The notes under the pieces were generated by a model. It was not told the DNA's origin. It saw only the letters and a list, made by a program, of their open reading frames with translations, and ran no database searches. A DNA stretch of 64,000 bases from Thalassomonas viridans (GTDB lineage: Bacteria; Pseudomonadota; Gammaproteobacteria; Enterobacterales; Alteromonadaceae). Positions 28,861 through 38,357 of this stretch are shown here, piece after piece; within the stretch, counting starts at the first letter, position 1; each line of letters begins with the position of its first letter. The DNA is taken from NCBI RefSeq assembly GCF_000948985.2, contig NZ_CP059733.1:5642001-5706000 (forward strand), given 5' to 3'. A program made the position numbers and the translations under genes.

Positions 28861-29037
28861 ATGTCCGCATTACCTGAAAAACCTATTCCGCCGGCAGACG
28901 ACGATTGTTGTGGCGGCGGCGCCTGTAACCCCTGTGTCTGGGACAACTACTATGCCGAATTGCAGCAATGGCGTATCGCCCAGGCCAAAGCCAATGAAGC
29001 CCAGGCAAACAACACAAACGGAGAAGCCGGCAGTTAA
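28861..29037 (+). CDS. Oxidoreductase-like domain small protein, 58 aa
   Basis: A 58-residue protein too short for many ORF callers. It contains CCGGGACNPCVWDNYYAEL (residues 16-34), the hallmark of the oxidoreductase-like N-terminal domain family (Pfam Oxidored-like), with four cysteines likely to bind a metal or form disulfides. The tail is Ala/Gln/Asn-rich. No export signal, so it is cytosolic. The molecular function of the family is not established. A free-standing gene with codon use like its neighbours. Confidence 0.8.
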   Translation: MSALPEKPIPPADDDCCGGGACNPCVWDNYYAELQQWRIAQAKANEAQANNTNGEAGS

Positions 29038-29143
29038 ACTCTTGCCGCCTTAACTTCGGCACCATTAGCCGGGAAAATGCCCTGTTATCCCGGCTTTAGC
29101 CTTTAATGCTTTTAACCTTTAATACTCTTAGCCTTTGATGCCC

Positions 29144-30283
29144 TTAACCCTTAATATAAGGAAGCATAGCGTCATGGATAACTTTTCTTCTTTTCTCCGG
29201 CGCCATAGAAAGAATTTTATCGTCTGCCGCCTGCTCAAAATGCACCATAAATAAAGGCTTGTCGTTGACGGACTCTTTAATGGCAAACGGCCCGCCGTGC
29301 TCGATGCTTTTCCACACCGCCCTGACATCGGCCCAGTAACCCTTGGTTCTGGCCCAGTACTGCAACCCCTGCTCATGTTTAAAGTCTTTAATGCGCCGGT
29401 AGCTGTTGTGGCCAACTTCCCGGGCTAACATGGCACCTTCAAATTGTCCTGAAGCAGAAAGAGCGCCCTTGTGCTTAAAGTTCTTTTGCTCATGAAACCA
29501 GGCATGCGGGGTTAATATCAAGGTGTCCTTACCCATCAGGATCTGGTAATCGTCCCGCACCGAGCTTTCCCTGCGGGGTAAGGGCCGCGACATATAGTCG
29601 GTTTCAAAGGTCGACAACGAAGCAAAGTGATCCCAGCGCCCTATGCCGGAATAGCGGGGCGAATCATCAACCTGATAAACCGACCAGACCCATTTGCCAC
29701 GGGTTTGTGCAGGGTTAAGCTTTTTACTCGCCCACTGATTTTCTCCCTGGTATTCCAGCATAGACTCTCCCTGCCAGGTCCAGTCGTGACGCCAGTGTTT
29801 CATCACATGGGGGCCTTGCACTTTCCCACTATCGGGATCCTGATAATACATCACCATAATTTGCTGGACCGAGATGAAATTGCCGCTATCTTCTATCACC
29901 TTTACAAACTCGGTCCCCCATGAAGCATACGGGGTATCTAGCTGTTTTTCCGGCGCTATGGTGAATGTTTCCAAAAACTCGAACTTGGTTTCGAATACCC
30001 CTTCCAGGGCATAAATAGCCCTGCGATCCCTTTCATAAGGCGTCAACTCTTTAGCCTGCAGCTTATGCCAGTAGTCAGGCACTTTTTCATCATAAATCAC
30101 TTTTTGCCCTGACGATGAGCCGCCACGGGGCGCAGTGGTTAGTTTGCGGGTAAAGGTCCAGTTATAGGCCGGCTTTTCTTTAACAGCCTCCCAGGCAGCG
30201 GCGTTTATATCGGAAGGTTTTGCACTATAAGCCAGGGTGCAGGTAAAGCATAAACTCAAAATCAGGGGGACAGCCGTTTTCAT
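29144..30283 (-). CDS. DUF6607-like secreted protein
   Basis: A 379-residue protein with a signal peptide (MKTAVPLILSLCFTCTLAYSA). The mature part is aromatic-rich, with KPAYNWTFTRKLTTAPRGGSS, VMKHWRHDWTWQGES and YWARTKGYWADVRAVWKSIE. I recognise it as probably the DUF6607 family, which has no known role; a heme- or lipid-related function has not been shown. The ATG at 30283 has GGAGGAAT seven bases upstream and gives a clean signal peptide, so the longer open frame is rejected. Confidence 0.75.
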   Translation of the reverse strand: MKTAVPLILSLCFTCTLAYSAKPSDINAAAWEAVKEKPAYNWTFTRKLTTAPRGGSSSGQKVIYDEKVPDYWHKLQAKELTPYERDRRAIYALEGVFETKFEFLETFTIAPEKQLDTPYASWGTEFVKVIEDSGNFISVQQIMVMYYQDPDSGKVQGPHVMKHWRHDWTWQGESMLEYQGENQWASKKLNPAQTRGKWVWSVYQVDDSPRYSGIGRWDHFASLSTFETDYMSRPLPRRESSVRDDYQILMGKDTLILTPHAWFHEQKNFKHKGALSASGQFEGAMLAREVGHNSYRRIKDFKHEQGLQYWARTKGYWADVRAVWKSIEHGGPFAIKESVNDKPLFMVHFEQAADDKILSMAPEKRRKVIHDAMLPYIKG

Positions 30284-30551
30284 CAATTTATTCCTCCGTA
30301 AACAATAGCCGGGGTTAAACACAATTAAAGCGACAATTGCTCAGCTTGTTGAACAAAGCCTTAAATATCAAGAGTCACCCAGAATCCTTATAATATTTGC
30401 TTTCTTTGTAAGTAGAGGTAAATAAACGCAAAATGTCAATTTATGCACAATATTTTTTAGGCTAGTACCGGGTCGGCTCATTAGGCCATTATTCTCCTGG
30501 ATGTTTATAATAGCCCCATACTGATCTGCGCAATTCATTACCACACACATT

Positions 30552-31124
30552 ATGAAACTAAGCTTTATCGACTTTTTACAGCAACAGGGGTTTTCACCGG
30601 AGCAGGCCAGTGAGCTGAACCGGCAATCTGAGCCGATAGCACTGGCCCCCCGGACAATTTTCATGCGCCAGGGAGATAAGGTTGAATACCTGTATTTTGT
30701 CAGCGAAGGCTTATGCCAGGCCAGCTATCACACACCTGAAGGTAAGAAATTCAGCAAGGAATTCTACTGGAGCGGCGACTGTATTGTTAATTTCCAGAGC
30801 CTGTTGAAGCAGCAGCACTCCCCCTATGCGCTGGAAACCCTGTCTGCCAGCTCCCTGGTCAGGTTACCGGTAGCCCAGGTGCAGTTATGGCGGCAGCAAA
30901 ATCATCCCTGCTACCAGCACCTGCTTGAAACCCAGTTGCTGTATAAAGAAAACAAAGAGCGCTTTATGCTGCTGCACACGCCGCAGGAACGCTACCAGCT
31001 GTTTTCGCAGCAATTTCCCGAATTGACACAACAATTAACCGACTACCAACTGGCCGCCTATATCGGCATAACCCCCATCAGCCTGAGCCGGATAAAAAAA
31101 CGCCTGGAAGTTAACAAAGGCTAA
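30552..31124 (+). CDS. Crp/Fnr family transcriptional regulator
   Basis: A 190-residue regulator with an N-terminal cyclic-nucleotide-binding fold (IFMRQGDKVEYLYFVSEGLC, KEFYWSGDCIVNFQSLL) and a C-terminal helix-turn-helix (LTDYQLAAYIGITPISLSRIKKRL). It lacks the FNR cysteines and the full cAMP-contact set, so its ligand is unknown. Upstream is a 268-bp divergent region shared with the DUF6607 gene; a GNAT gene follows on the same strand after 59 bp. Confidence 0.9.
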   Translation: MKLSFIDFLQQQGFSPEQASELNRQSEPIALAPRTIFMRQGDKVEYLYFVSEGLCQASYHTPEGKKFSKEFYWSGDCIVNFQSLLKQQHSPYALETLSASSLVRLPVAQVQLWRQQNHPCYQHLLETQLLYKENKERFMLLHTPQERYQLFSQQFPELTQQLTDYQLAAYIGITPISLSRIKKRLEVNKG

Positions 31125-31183
31125 CGTCAATCGCCGCATTTCGGGTTAAAGTAAGCGGATATGTACTTTGAGAGAAAAAATAA

Positions 31184-31651
31184 ATGAACTGGAAATGCCT
31201 GACTTTTGCTGAGCTAACCACAGAGCAGCTTTACGAACTGCTCAAACTCAGGGTGGATGTCTTTGTAGTAGAGCAAACCTGCCCCTACCCCGAGCTCGAC
31301 GATAAGGACAGGGCTTCCGGGGTTTACCATTTACTGGGTTATCAAGGCGAAACCCTGATCGCCTATGCCCGCCTGCTGCCTGCGGGCATTTCCTATGACA
31401 ATGTCAGTTTCGGCCGGGTTGCTATCGCGCAACCGGCGCGCGGCCATGGTTTAGGCCAAACCCTGATGACCACTATTTTACAACACTGCCAACGGCTGTG
31501 GCCAAACCAGGATATAGATATCGGCGCCCAGGAATACCTGCTGAACTTTTACCAGGATTTTGGTTTTAAAGCCATTTCAGAGGTCTACCTGGAAGATGAC
31601 ATTCCCCACCTGGACATGCGCCTGAGCCATGCCAACGCCGGTAACCGGTAA
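31184..31651 (+). CDS. GNAT acetyltransferase, ElaA-like
   Basis: A 155-residue GNAT protein matching ElaA: LLKLRVDVFVVEQTCPYPELD at 20-40, then YARLLPAG, FGRVAIAQPARGHGLGQTLM with the acetyl-CoA loop (Q/RxxGxG/A), and the C-terminal FYQDFGFKAISEVYLEDDIPHLDM. The acceptor substrate of ElaA is unknown. It may be co-transcribed with the upstream Crp-family regulator. The convergent secreted-protein gene ends 6 bp away. Confidence 0.9.
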   Translation: MNWKCLTFAELTTEQLYELLKLRVDVFVVEQTCPYPELDDKDRASGVYHLLGYQGETLIAYARLLPAGISYDNVSFGRVAIAQPARGHGLGQTLMTTILQHCQRLWPNQDIDIGAQEYLLNFYQDFGFKAISEVYLEDDIPHLDMRLSHANAGNR

Positions 31652-31657
31652 AGTAAA

Positions 31658-34369
31658 CTATTCCGATAACCGCTGATCCCAGTTATCCGGCAATTCCATC
31701 ATAAAGGCTTCCCTGTGCTCCAGCAGCCCGCCCCAGTTGGAGGTCCAGTAAATACGGTTACCCGCCATATTAACGGCGGCGGCGGCTTCGTTGCGGTACT
31801 CGTTGCTGTCGCCATTGTCGCTGAATTTCGTATGGGTATGGCCCAGGCGCCAAATCACGGGCTGTTGCTCCGACGGCTTGGTTTGTATCATCATAAACTG
31901 GTTTTTGCCCCAGGTTTCATGATTGCTGGAATAGGTACTCATAAACAGCCAACCGGCCCTGTTCATCGGCATCTTGCCAAAATGAAAGCCGGAAGAGTTG
32001 TAACCGTATTCCCGCTGATTAATGGTTTCGATGCGGTTGTCATAACCGGCATTAACCCCCTCGATATAAACCGCATCCATACCGTCGGTGAGATTATTCT
32101 GGCTGATAAACATTTCCCGGTGATTTTCATCAAAAGCCCAGCCGGAATGGGAAGCGCAGCAGGACACCTTCAGCGGCGCCTTCCTGACATGGTCAAAATC
32201 CAGCGGCCACAAATGGGCGCCGTCATACCAGGTGCCGATATAATCGCCCCCCTTGCCGCCGTAATCGCTGTCGTCAAATTTCCAGGCAAAATGTAAGATC
32301 ACCCCGGTGCCCAGCGGGGACATTTCCACCATATTGGGGCGGAAGGTAAAGGCGGCCCTGCTTTTTTCACTGTCCAGGTTAGTCCCCGCCAGATCTGCCG
32401 GCTTCAAGGTATGTACCGTATCCGTCGATATCTGGTAATGAACAAAAGAGTCCACTAGGTACTGGCCAATATCAAAGTCATAATGCACCGCCATCCAGGC
32501 CCAGTGATCGCTGTCATTGGAACTGTCCCCTTCGGAGTCATTATAGATTTTCGTGGAGTTCGGGAATATTTCACTGAAATCTTTCACCAGTTCCCGGCTA
32601 TTTTCCGGATCGGTAACATCCTTGATCATCCAGAATTTCATGCCGAAAACATAATACACCCGGTTGGGGTGGCGGCCGGAATTGTCCCATCTCACTTCAT
32701 GGTTTTCCCCGATACCGCTGCCGCTTTCGTCGGTTAACACCGCCACCAGCTCACCGGTTTTACGGTTGATCACCCGGCTGGTGGTTGAATTGGCGCCGAA
32801 AATCAGCACATATTCGCCGCTGGAATTTTCCGGCGAATACCTGGAGTAAACTATCAGAGCATCTTCACTGTCTTCGATTTCGGTGGCATCGGTCAGCCGG
32901 GTAATAGTCAGCCCGGTTGTGGGATCAACCCGGGACTCCCCTTTTACCGGCGGTGCTGTGCCATAGTCAGGTTCAATATAGTCTCTGCTGGTATTGTAAA
33001 CGGCGGCAGAGTCGCCGTTGCCTTCAACAGTCACCACAACAATTTTATGGCTGGCCTTAGTGCCGGCCACGCTATAACTGACGGTTAACAGTTCGGTAGA
33101 AGCCCGGTCGTTATTAAAGGTACACTGGTTACCCACCACAGACGCGGCGCAGGAAGCATGCCCGGCCACCTGGTAAGCGTAATTGTTGCCGCCGCCGATC
33201 ATCAGATCCCCTAAGGTAATGGTTAAATCCTGCCCCGTGGTGGTATACAAGGTTTTCCAGACCTCCGCCGGATTCAGGCCCGGCAATAAATCACCCGCTC
33301 CCGGAGGCTCCTTAATGCCGCCGGCGTCATCACTTAACATAAAGGTAAACACATGGGGAGTGCGGGTGGTATTGCCCCACTCGTCCCGGCATTTGCCATA
33401 AAGCTGGTAACGGGTATCGGCAGCCGCCACCGGCCATGAAGCGCTATGGCTAAGGCCGTCCTGAGAAGCCAGCTGATAACGCATAGCATCAAAACTCATC
33501 ACCGGCGATGTGTCATATTTACAGCGGGCGCTTTCATTGGTTAAAAGACTCAATTCAATAATATTGTCGGACCCGCTCACGGTATCGTTATAGGGAAAAG
33601 ACTCTATCACCAGGGGCTCAAGTTCATCGGCAAAGGCGCCATAAGTCACCACAAGTTTGGGACGGAACCGGCTCTCGGGATAATTGGAGTTAGCGGTAAA
33701 ATGCTGAATATTGGCACCGGCATCACTGTGGAACAGCGCCCAGCCCTGGTTGGCGCATAGCTGTTTTTGCATGCATACAAGATCGGCGGTAACATCCACC
33801 TCATAAAGAGCGCCTGTCTTATCCCCTTGCCGCGGGGTGAAAAACGGCGAGAGCGCCAGGTCTTTCAACACCCCCTGAAAATAGTCGGCATTTAGGTCGT
33901 CCGGGGAGTCGGGGTCCGACAGCCGCCATTTAACATCCTGCCTGCCGGAATCGTCCCGGGATTCGTTGTTGGCGCCGGCACGAAAGCCCGAGCCGACCTT
34001 CCAGCCGGTGGCATAACCCTGCCCCAGGTTATCCGGATCCTGCACTTGCCTGACATAAATATCCGAACCTGTATAAACATCCCCCCCGGCCCGGTAAAAA
34101 ATCAACTTGGCAGACTCTACCTTGCCTTTAAGGCTTAAGTCCCCCAGCTCAAAGTGCTCGATATTGTATATCCGGCGGGTACCGTCATAGCGAAAATAAT
34201 GTGTCTGCGCTTCGCTATCCTGATACCTGTTGCCACCGAATTTCACCGAGGTAGCCCCCAGATAATCATCTACTCCCTGTTGATAGGTGATAGTTTCACT
34301 GGCAACGGTAAAGTTACTGATGAAAGACATAACGCCTATTAGCAATACAGATACAATTTGCTTAAACAT
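31658..34369 (-). CDS. Large secreted DNRLRE-domain protein with propeller-like C-terminus
   Basis: A 903-residue exported protein (signal peptide about 1-24). Residues 25-245 form a DNRLRE-type beta-sandwich (GVDDYLGATSVKFGGN, AKLIFYRAG, FRPKLVVTYG), common in surface and carbohydrate-active proteins. A short Ig-like or linker section follows (about 250-460, containing paired Cys). The C-terminal half (about 480-900) has repeated aspartate-rich strands (DHWAWMAVHYDFDIG, GDYIGTWYDGAHLWPLDFD, SGWAFDENHREMFISQNN) suggesting a beta-propeller such as those in polysaccharide lyases. No catalytic assignment is possible by eye; polysaccharide binding or degradation is an inference. Confidence 0.75.
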   Translation of the reverse strand: MFKQIVSVLLIGVMSFISNFTVASETITYQQGVDDYLGATSVKFGGNRYQDSEAQTHYFRYDGTRRIYNIEHFELGDLSLKGKVESAKLIFYRAGGDVYTGSDIYVRQVQDPDNLGQGYATGWKVGSGFRAGANNESRDDSGRQDVKWRLSDPDSPDDLNADYFQGVLKDLALSPFFTPRQGDKTGALYEVDVTADLVCMQKQLCANQGWALFHSDAGANIQHFTANSNYPESRFRPKLVVTYGAFADELEPLVIESFPYNDTVSGSDNIIELSLLTNESARCKYDTSPVMSFDAMRYQLASQDGLSHSASWPVAAADTRYQLYGKCRDEWGNTTRTPHVFTFMLSDDAGGIKEPPGAGDLLPGLNPAEVWKTLYTTTGQDLTITLGDLMIGGGNNYAYQVAGHASCAASVVGNQCTFNNDRASTELLTVSYSVAGTKASHKIVVVTVEGNGDSAAVYNTSRDYIEPDYGTAPPVKGESRVDPTTGLTITRLTDATEIEDSEDALIVYSRYSPENSSGEYVLIFGANSTTSRVINRKTGELVAVLTDESGSGIGENHEVRWDNSGRHPNRVYYVFGMKFWMIKDVTDPENSRELVKDFSEIFPNSTKIYNDSEGDSSNDSDHWAWMAVHYDFDIGQYLVDSFVHYQISTDTVHTLKPADLAGTNLDSEKSRAAFTFRPNMVEMSPLGTGVILHFAWKFDDSDYGGKGGDYIGTWYDGAHLWPLDFDHVRKAPLKVSCCASHSGWAFDENHREMFISQNNLTDGMDAVYIEGVNAGYDNRIETINQREYGYNSSGFHFGKMPMNRAGWLFMSTYSSNHETWGKNQFMMIQTKPSEQQPVIWRLGHTHTKFSDNGDSNEYRNEAAAAVNMAGNRIYWTSNWGGLLEHREAFMMELPDNWDQRLSE

Positions 34370-34571
34370 AAAGTCCTCTTAAATTTTACTCATGCTTATT
34401 TTACATGAAATTAACAGCGACCATTTTAGCCCAGAACATAAGGTAGTCCAAAGACAACTGAAAAATAAAGAAATGTGGAAAAATGTAATAGAAATGACAG
34501 ATAATTGCCGGTAAAAGGCGCAAAAAGCTTTTCACACCAATACAAACAACCATTAACAGGTAATTTATTTC

Positions 34572-35123
34572 ATGAGTAAACAACTGACCCAAACCAGCAA
34601 ATTTTTAAGCCTGGTTTTACGTCATAAGCCCGAAACCATAGGTCTGGCATTAGATAACAAAGGCTGGGCAGACATAGAAGAGTTAATAACCAAAGCCAAT
34701 ACCAGGGCAACAGATATTCAGTTAACCCGGACATTGCTACATGAAATAGTGGCAGACAATGACAAGCAGCGTTTTGCCTTATCGACTGACGGTTCAAAAA
34801 TACGGGCCAACCAAGGGCACTCTTTGGATGTTAATCTTGAACTAGCTCCCCAGGCAGCTCCTGATATTCTTTATCACGGCACCGCCAGCCGTTTTTTATC
34901 CTCAATTGCCAAAACCGGTTTAATTCCCGGACAAAGACAATATGTCCACCTGAGCGACAATATCGACACGGCAAAACAAGTCGGCCAGCGTTATGGCAAA
35001 GCAGTGATTTTAACTCTGGATACCCAAAAGATGACATCCCGGGGATATAAATTTTACCAGGCCAAAAACGGGGTTTGGCTCACCCATGCGGTTCCCCCAG
35101 AATTTATTAATATACCGGAATGA
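34572..35123 (+). CDS. kptA: RNA 2'-phosphotransferase KptA
   Basis: A 183-residue Tpt1/KptA enzyme that removes a 2'-phosphate from spliced RNA by transfer to NAD+. The catalytic Arg-His-Arg-Arg set is visible in LSLVLRHKPE (about 13-22), RANQGHS near 77, LYHGTASRF near 98 and QYVHLSDN near 119. Full length. Bacteria lack the tRNA splicing that makes its substrate in yeast, so the physiological role is open (RNA repair or other ADP-ribosyl transfer). Single gene. Confidence 0.95.
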   Translation: MSKQLTQTSKFLSLVLRHKPETIGLALDNKGWADIEELITKANTRATDIQLTRTLLHEIVADNDKQRFALSTDGSKIRANQGHSLDVNLELAPQAAPDILYHGTASRFLSSIAKTGLIPGQRQYVHLSDNIDTAKQVGQRYGKAVILTLDTQKMTSRGYKFYQAKNGVWLTHAVPPEFINIPE

Positions 35124-35271
35124 CTGCCAGCTGCCTCCCCAGCTTATTGGTAAAACATTTTACAACCGCTATATTTTCCCTGGAAAATCCCCGTCAAAGC
35201 CCGAGAATCGCTCACAAAGCAAGCGTTGCGTATATTATTCGCCCACTTAAACAAAAAAGTGAATTAATACG

Positions 35272-35300
35272 TTGACAAAGGTCTCCGCTATCAGCATTAT
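35272..35300 (+). promoter_or_regulatory. Sigma-70 promoter of tRNA-Leu
   Basis: TTGACA (35272-35277), 17-bp spacer, CATTAT (35295-35300), then a GC-rich discriminator; the tRNA begins 16 bp later. The strong -35 and correct spacing fit a stable-RNA promoter. Confidence 0.75.
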
Positions 35301-35315
35301 ATGCGTGCTTTCGAT

Positions 35316-35402
35316 GCCCAGGTGGTGAAATTGGTAGACACGCTAGCTTCAGGTGCTAGTGCTCGCAAGGGCGTGGCGGTTCAAGTCCGCCCCTGGGTAC
35401 CA
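35316..35402 (+). tRNA. tRNA-Leu (anticodon CAG)
   Basis: An 87-nt class II tRNA with an encoded CCA. The acceptor strand GCCCAGG pairs with CCTGGGT (one G-U), the anticodon stem CTAGC/GCTAG encloses loop TTCAGGT giving anticodon CAG, there is a long variable arm, and the T arm contains GGTTCAAGTCC. It reads CUG codons. It stands alone, with no other tRNA nearby. Confidence 0.98.
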
Positions 35403-36102
35403 TCGAAACTCTCCTTTATTATCTCTTCCATAAATTTTTCAAAAGCCTAAAATGATTATCTGAAAACTCTGCTAACGCGATAATACGCGCTTTAACAGCT
35501 ATTGCTTTTAGCTGAATAATTACCGACTTTCGAAATTAGCCAAACCGGCTTATTCTATTTAATTCCTATGTGCCTGTTATAACATTAAGACTTTGATGTC
35601 TTGTATCTAAAGTATTTTTCTTCTACTCGGTACTATCGGCTTTTTTAGAAACTTCCGCCAGCATCACCAACAAGTTTAGAACTCACCAATCAGCTCTAGA
35701 TGATTACGCAGAAAAGTGAACCAGCCACAAAAACAAGACAGACAACCAAAAAACGCCAACAAAACAAAAAACCTTACACATCAACAAAATAAACCTGACA
35801 CAAGAGTCAGCTTTTCAACATAAAACGACATTTTTTATGAAAAAAGCGACAGCACGCCTGCATAAAAACGCAAACAAACAGGGTAAATATTCTTATATCA
35901 CCATGCCGGTTTGTACGAAAAAAAGTCGCAATATTGCTAGTTTAGTTTTGCCGTTATGTTTCTAATTACTTGCCGGAAAAAACACCGGCATTTCATAAAA
36001 CATTAACGAAAAGATGGTAGGGCCATGGACAGGGAATTTAGGACATGTTCGTGTAACCCCACCAGATAAAAACAATAATAAAATACACCAAGGAGAAGTA
36101 GT
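35403..36102. other. 700-bp AT-rich non-coding stretch
   Basis: No supported gene. A 42-codon ORF at 35837-35965 has no ribosome binding site. The far end holds AAGGAG for the protease GTG start. The stretch is rich in A runs (35740-35830) and may hold the protease promoter, but I cannot place one with confidence. Confidence 0.45.
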
Positions 36103-36864
36103 GTGTTAAAAAAACTAGCAAGTAAGACTTTAATTGGTCTTTCAGTATCGGCAGTATTAAGCGCATCAGCTATGGCTAAAGACGTAGTTGTTGACGTTTA
36201 TTATACTGCTTCGGCAGCGGCAAGAAGCTTTGATATTAAAACCGAAATCAAAAACATGGTTGCTGCGTCTAACGCCAACTATGCCAAAAACGGTTTAGAC
36301 ATTAACCTGGTTTTAGCCTGGGATGGCGATAACCAGACAAGCACCGATTATGTTGCTTCATGGGCCAATATCCAGAGCTTTTATAAAAACAGCCAAATCA
36401 GGGCTTGGCGCGATGAGTACAAATCTGACTTCGTCGTTGTAATTGGCTCGGCGCAAAGCACTTGGCAGGGTACAACTTGTGGTATTGCAGGTTCTATCTA
36501 TGGTATGGATGACGTATTCCCGGATCACAATGCCTATGACAGCTACGCCTACAACATCACAGCCAACAACTGTGGTGATACCACCCTTACTTTCATGCAT
36601 GAGCTTGGCCACAACATGGGCTTAGGCCATTCAGTAAGACAAGGCGCTGAAGGCGGTGTTTACACTTGGGGCGTAGGTTACGGCGTTGACAACCAGTTTG
36701 CCACTATCATGGCATACCCGCAAGAATTCAACACCACTAACCAGTTAACTTACTTCTCTAACCCGGGCCTGGCCTTAAACGGTGAGCCGATTGGTGTTAA
36801 CAATGTAGCCGATGCACAACGTGCTCTTGAGTTGGTAACTAACCAAATCGCTGCATTCCGTTAA
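36103..36864 (+). CDS. Secreted metzincin zinc metalloprotease
   Basis: A 253-residue protease with a signal peptide (MLKKLASKTLIGLSVSAVLSASAMA). It carries the extended zinc motif HELGHNMGLGH (near residue 166) and a Met-turn IMAYP near 206, diagnostic of metzincins of the reprolysin-like (M12/M72) type. The mature part opens with VVVDVYYTASAAARS, which in related enzymes begins the catalytic domain after a propeptide. Here there is no propeptide. The start is GTG with AAGGAG eight bases upstream. A strong terminator follows; the next gene encodes a prodomain-like protein. Confidence 0.92.
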   Translation: MLKKLASKTLIGLSVSAVLSASAMAKDVVVDVYYTASAAARSFDIKTEIKNMVAASNANYAKNGLDINLVLAWDGDNQTSTDYVASWANIQSFYKNSQIRAWRDEYKSDFVVVIGSAQSTWQGTTCGIAGSIYGMDDVFPDHNAYDSYAYNITANNCGDTTLTFMHELGHNMGLGHSVRQGAEGGVYTWGVGYGVDNQFATIMAYPQEFNTTNQLTYFSNPGLALNGEPIGVNNVADAQRALELVTNQIAAFR

Positions 36865-36940
36865 TCACAAAGAGATAAATTCAAGCGAAAAAGCATGAAC
36901 TGTCAAGAGATCACTGTTTAACAACTGCATTTTCGCTTTC

Positions 36941-36977
36941 AATAAGACTTAGGCATAATGCCTGAGTCTTATTTTTA
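36941..36977 (+). terminator. Terminator of the metzincin gene
   Basis: A 15-bp stem (AATAAGACTTAGGCA / TGCCTGAGTCTTATT, one G-U pair) with a 3-nt loop, followed by TTTTT. The separate downstream gene therefore probably has its own promoter. Confidence 0.92.
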
Positions 36978-37096
36978 CAGGCTGTTATTTACCCAGGTAC
37001 GATTTTTACAGTACCGAAATGATCCTATCTGTGTAAGCAACAGTACAGCCGCTTCCGGGCTTAGCAACAAGAAAAAATAATAAAGCAGGAACTTAT

Positions 37097-37813
37097 ATGA
37101 AAAAAACACTTATGATTTTAACCGGTGTAGCCGCTCTTGCCGCTATTGCAGTCTGGCTAAACTCAAACGATAGCCATGTTGAGGTAAGCGAAAACAGTAC
37201 CGCTACAACCACAGCAGAAAAAGCCGCGCACCAGCACCTGGTAGCGCATCAACATGCCCATCCTGCCCAACCTAAAGTTCAGGCTCCTGCATCACCTGAA
37301 AACCAGGTAACGGCAATCAACAGCCATTATGAAGACCTGATAGATCCGGTATTTGAACGGTCAGAAACGGCAGAGAAAGTATTAAAAGGCTCCGGCAAAC
37401 TACGGGAAAACCTGCGCGGCGAAGTTTACCTGGAAATCGACAATGAGCACCTCACATCGCTTGAGGCCGGCGATACCCTAAAACTGGAAGTACCTTTCTT
37501 CGACATGTACTACGACGCAGAAGTTGAAAAAACAGATCAGGACAGACATGGCAATAAAACCCTCTACGCCTCTTTTGACATGAATGATCGCAGCTATAAC
37601 ACCACTATCACCCTCAATGATCATGCCGTATACGGCCATATCAACACCCCTTACGGCATCTACACCCTAGCCGGTGACGGCCAGTATGCCTGGATGGCAG
37701 AGTCTAACGACCTTGTACATGGTGCGATTGCGGATCAAATAGGCCCAAGAGACGGCGACGACAGCGACGGCAGTGAAGTTCCGCAAAAACCTATTGATAT
37801 TGCGGGGAAATAA
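37097..37813 (+). CDS. Exported protein resembling a metalloprotease prodomain
   Basis: A 238-residue protein with an N-terminal signal/anchor (about 1-22), a His-rich stretch (AHQHLVAHQHAHPAQ near 45-60) and a core (about 95-215) whose pattern LEAGDTLKLEVPFFDMYY, TLYASFDMNDRSYNTTITL, VYGHINTPYGIYTLAGDGQ and AWMAESND matches the propeptide-type domain seen N-terminal to metzincin catalytic domains. The C-terminus is acidic (GPRDGDDSDGSE). Together with the propeptide-less protease just upstream this suggests a prodomain supplied in trans, as chaperone or inhibitor. The function is inferred. Confidence 0.65.
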   Translation: MKKTLMILTGVAALAAIAVWLNSNDSHVEVSENSTATTTAEKAAHQHLVAHQHAHPAQPKVQAPASPENQVTAINSHYEDLIDPVFERSETAEKVLKGSGKLRENLRGEVYLEIDNEHLTSLEAGDTLKLEVPFFDMYYDAEVEKTDQDRHGNKTLYASFDMNDRSYNTTITLNDHAVYGHINTPYGIYTLAGDGQYAWMAESNDLVHGAIADQIGPRDGDDSDGSEVPQKPIDIAGK

Positions 37814-38357
37814 CATCAAAAAGCTGCCCGTTTAGCAAATTCCCGCCGACGCATAGCCGCAAGCGCTTATCTGGCAAACCAGCTCCATACTAAAGTAAAA
37901 ATAAAGCTTTAGTATGGATGCCCATATCTGGCTCCCGGTAGCTTGCTGTTTACATTCTCCTTGCTGGCTGCTCTCGGTCGTTGACCATTACTGATAAGCC
38001 TACACACAGAAGCCGGACATTAACCTTTGCGGTTATTTTACTGCTTTTATGCCAAGTATATTTAGATCATCAAGTCACTCTATAAGCAACTATATTTAAA
38101 GTGTTTTTATCACCACCGAATTTCATCATTATGCTGCATAAAAACCAGCTATCCTTACTGTAAACTATACTGTCCATATCTGCCAAATCCCCAGAAGAAA
38201 AAGACCAACTCACTATTTGATCTCCTCAGCAAGTTAGTCTTTTCTTAATAGTGCTACAGCAAGCCTTGTCATATCAGCTGTAACACAAGCCGCAACCCCC
38301 GGGTGACAGCACACCCGAAGGTTGCTAACCAACACGAACTTACACAAGGAGTCCGTA
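37814..38357. other. 544-bp intergenic region with two inverted repeats
   Basis: Contains an 11-bp perfect inverted repeat CCATACTAAAG / CTTTAGTATGG (37885-37917, 11-nt loop, no T run) and a longer imperfect stem AGAAAAAGACCAACT / AGTTAGTCTTTTCT (38195-38246) that ends in T-rich sequence and may terminate transcription in either direction. No gene seen. Confidence 0.5.

Noticed and set aside
35837..35965. 42-codon ORF starting MKKATARLHKNANKQG
   Set aside because: No ribosome binding site and no recognisable signal peptide or family.
38160..38300. LexA (SOS) box upstream of the symE-like gene
   Set aside because: The closest match is CTGT-N8-CTGT, a direct repeat rather than the CTGT-N8-ACAG dyad.
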